A program made the position numbers and the translations under genes. This document shows, one piece after another, positions 62,757 through 64,000 of a stretch of DNA of 64,000 nt. Position 1 is the first letter of the stretch; each line of letters starts with the position of its first letter. The notes under the pieces were generated by a model. That model searched no databases and was not told the DNA's origin. It was given only the letters and a program-made list of their open reading frames with translations. Location: the NCBI GenBank assembly GCA_017522515.1, contig JAFWZH010000103.1:20677-84676 (forward strand). Direction: 5' to 3'. Source of the stretch: Clostridia bacterium (GTDB lineage: Bacteria > Bacillota_A > Clostridia > UBA1212 > UBA1255).

Positions 62757-64000
62757 ATGGATATGCAAAAGTTAAAGAGCATGATTTTACAAGGTGAAAA
62801 AGTTGATATTGAGTGCAAAAAAGCAGAGTCAAATTTACCCAAATCTGTTTACGAGTCATATTCTGCTTTTGCAAATACAAAGGGTGGCTATATTATTCTT
62901 GGTGTCAAAGAGGATAAGACAAAGAATAATCCTGAAGAAAGATTTGTACTGCAAAAAATCGAAAATCCGGAGAAGCAAAGAGAAGATTTCTGGAACACGA
63001 TAAATGGTGGAAAAGTTAATATAAATGTGTTAAAAGATGAAGATGTATATATTTTGCAAGAGGGAGACATTTGTCTGCTTGTGATTCATGTTCCAAGAGC
63101 AGAATTTAATATGCGCCCGATATATGTTGGTGAGAATCCGTACAAGGGAACTTATAAAAGAAATCACGAGGGTGATTATCATGCTACAGAACATGAAATT
63201 ATGGGTATGATTCGTGATCGAAATCCGGATGGTAATGACAGTATGATTCTTGAATATTATACTATGGATGATATTGATAAGGAAACTCTTAGAAAGTATC
63301 GTCAAATATTTGAAATCAGAAATGATGGACATGTATGGAATTCTCTTAATGACAGAGATTTTCTCGAAAGGCTTGGTGGATACAGAAAAGACCGTAGCAC
63401 AGGAGTTGAAGGGCTTACGCTTGCGGGATTGATGATGTTTGGAACGGGACAAGCAATCAGAGAAAAGTTTTCCAATGTATTTATGGATTATCGTAATGAA
63501 ACAGAGGTAACTGTCGATATTCGTTGGAATGATAGAATTACTTATGATGGCACATGGGAAAACAATCTTTTTAATTTCTTTTCTAAAGTCACTCCAAAAT
63601 TGACAGAGGATTTGCCGAAGCCTTTTAAACTCGAAGGTATTCAGCGAATTGATGAGACACAAGTTCATAAAGCTGTGCGTGAAGCCTTTGTTAACCTTAT
63701 TATTCATGCAGACTATTTAACGGATGCCGGGACTTTGAAGATTATCAAGAAAAACAAAAGTTTTGAATTTACCAATCCGGGTATTTTGAAACTGCCGATA
63801 GAGGATATTTTTCGCGGAGGCAATTCAAAGCCGCGAAATCCGCATATGCAGACTATGCTTAGAATGGTTGGATTCGGAGATAATGCCGGGTCGGGATTTC
63901 CTACAATCCTTGCAACTTGGAGAGCAGAGGGGTGGATTGAACCGAGGCTTGTGGAAAATACTAGCTTGAATCAGGTGACGCTTGAGTTGCAAATGAAAAA
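62757..64000 (+). CDS. Schlafen/AlbA_2-type ATP-binding protein (3' end outside window)
   Basis: At least 414 residues, open at the window end. The N-terminal AlbA_2 domain has VDIECKKAESNLPKSVYESY followed by SAFANTKGGYIILGV. Later come a HATPase_c_4-like segment (VHKAVREAFVNLIIHADY) and the RNPHMQTMLRMVGFGDNAGS loop common to these regulators (often called RecG-like or transcriptional regulators). AGGAGGT precedes ATG 62757. Members often ride on mobile elements and some act in phage defence. A role as defence gene or cargo is possible, not shown. Confidence 0.85.
   Translation, partial: MDMQKLKSMILQGEKVDIECKKAESNLPKSVYESYSAFANTKGGYIILGVKEDKTKNNPEERFVLQKIENPEKQREDFWNTINGGKVNINVLKDEDVYILQEGDICLLVIHVPRAEFNMRPIYVGENPYKGTYKRNHEGDYHATEHEIMGMIRDRNPDGNDSMILEYYTMDDIDKETLRKYRQIFEIRNDGHVWNSLNDRDFLERLGGYRKDRSTGVEGLTLAGLMMFGTGQAIREKFSNVFMDYRNETEVTVDIRWNDRITYDGTWENNLFNFFSKVTPKLTEDLPKPFKLEGIQRIDETQVHKAVREAFVNLIIHADYLTDAGTLKIIKKNKSFEFTNPGILKLPIEDIFRGGNSKPRNPHMQTMLRMVGFGDNAGSGFPTILATWRAEGWIEPRLVENTSLNQVTLELQMK

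Overview
The window is about 64 kb of AT-rich chromosome from a Firmicute, most likely class Clostridia. The evidence is a Gram-positive type origin neighbourhood (mnmE-jag-yidC-yidD-rnpA-rpmH facing dnaA-dnaN-recF-remB-gyrB), Firmicute parS sites, a CwlD-type amidase, a clostridial 6S-RNA-like gene, meso-diaminopimelate dehydrogenase, and many TTG/GTG starts behind strong GGAGG ribosome sites. The species cannot be named from the sequence alone.

Layout. 1-2934 (minus): the ribosome, RNase P and membrane-insertase cluster. 3347-11224 (plus): dnaA, then oriC with DnaA boxes and a six-fold DnaA-trio, then dnaN, recF, remB, gyrB, two perfect parS sites, parA and parB. 11.2-17.4 kb: a DUF4446 protein, pth, mfd and a SurA-like foldase. 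17.4-23.3 kb: Thr/Pro-rich membrane proteins, a phosphoesterase, a GH99-like lipoprotein and a membrane-bound PP2C-like protein that lacks most metal-binding residues. 23.3-28.3 kb: a three-gene flavin/iron-sulfur complex that joins NuoE/NuoF-type subunits to a GltD/NfnB-like fusion. 29-30.7 kb: a hypothetical protein and cwlD. 30.9-38.3 kb: a divergent Tad-like (type IVc pilus or secretion) operon led by an atypical protein kinase fused to a TadZ-like domain. 38.34-38.53 kb: a second cluster of DnaA boxes that shares a 14-mer with oriC.

38.6-45.4 kb: a hemolysin III homologue, a HAD phosphatase, a polyprenyl-phosphate sugar transferase, tRNA-Ser(GCU), a lipoprotein gene bracketed by 20-bp-spaced repeats, a putP pseudogene, a GNAT-IspD fusion, a DUF3343 protein and a 6S RNA candidate. 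45.6-53.9 kb: a probable ribosomally made, modified peptide (RiPP) locus. It holds a PqqD-type recognition protein, an HPr-kinase-like protein, an S26 peptidase fused to a nucleotidyltransferase, a radical SAM/SPASM enzyme, three related regulators (two with ArsR-type HTH), and two very small genes for paralogous peptides that share a WxxPxM leader motif and a CSxYxxxC core. This is the strongest candidate for an undescribed system. 54-57.6 kb: a CarD-like regulator, then metH and a separate reactivation-domain gene on the minus strand. 57.7-61.3 kb: ddh, a CofE-like ligase and a guaA whose glutaminase domain has decayed. 61.5-64 kb: a tyrosine integrase and a Schlafen/AlbA-type ATP-binding protein, the apparent left edge of an element inserted at the 3' end of guaA.

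Most genes run away from oriC on their own arm. On the right arm the exceptions are the hemolysin III gene and the metH pair. All assignments come from reading motifs and gene order; no database search was run.
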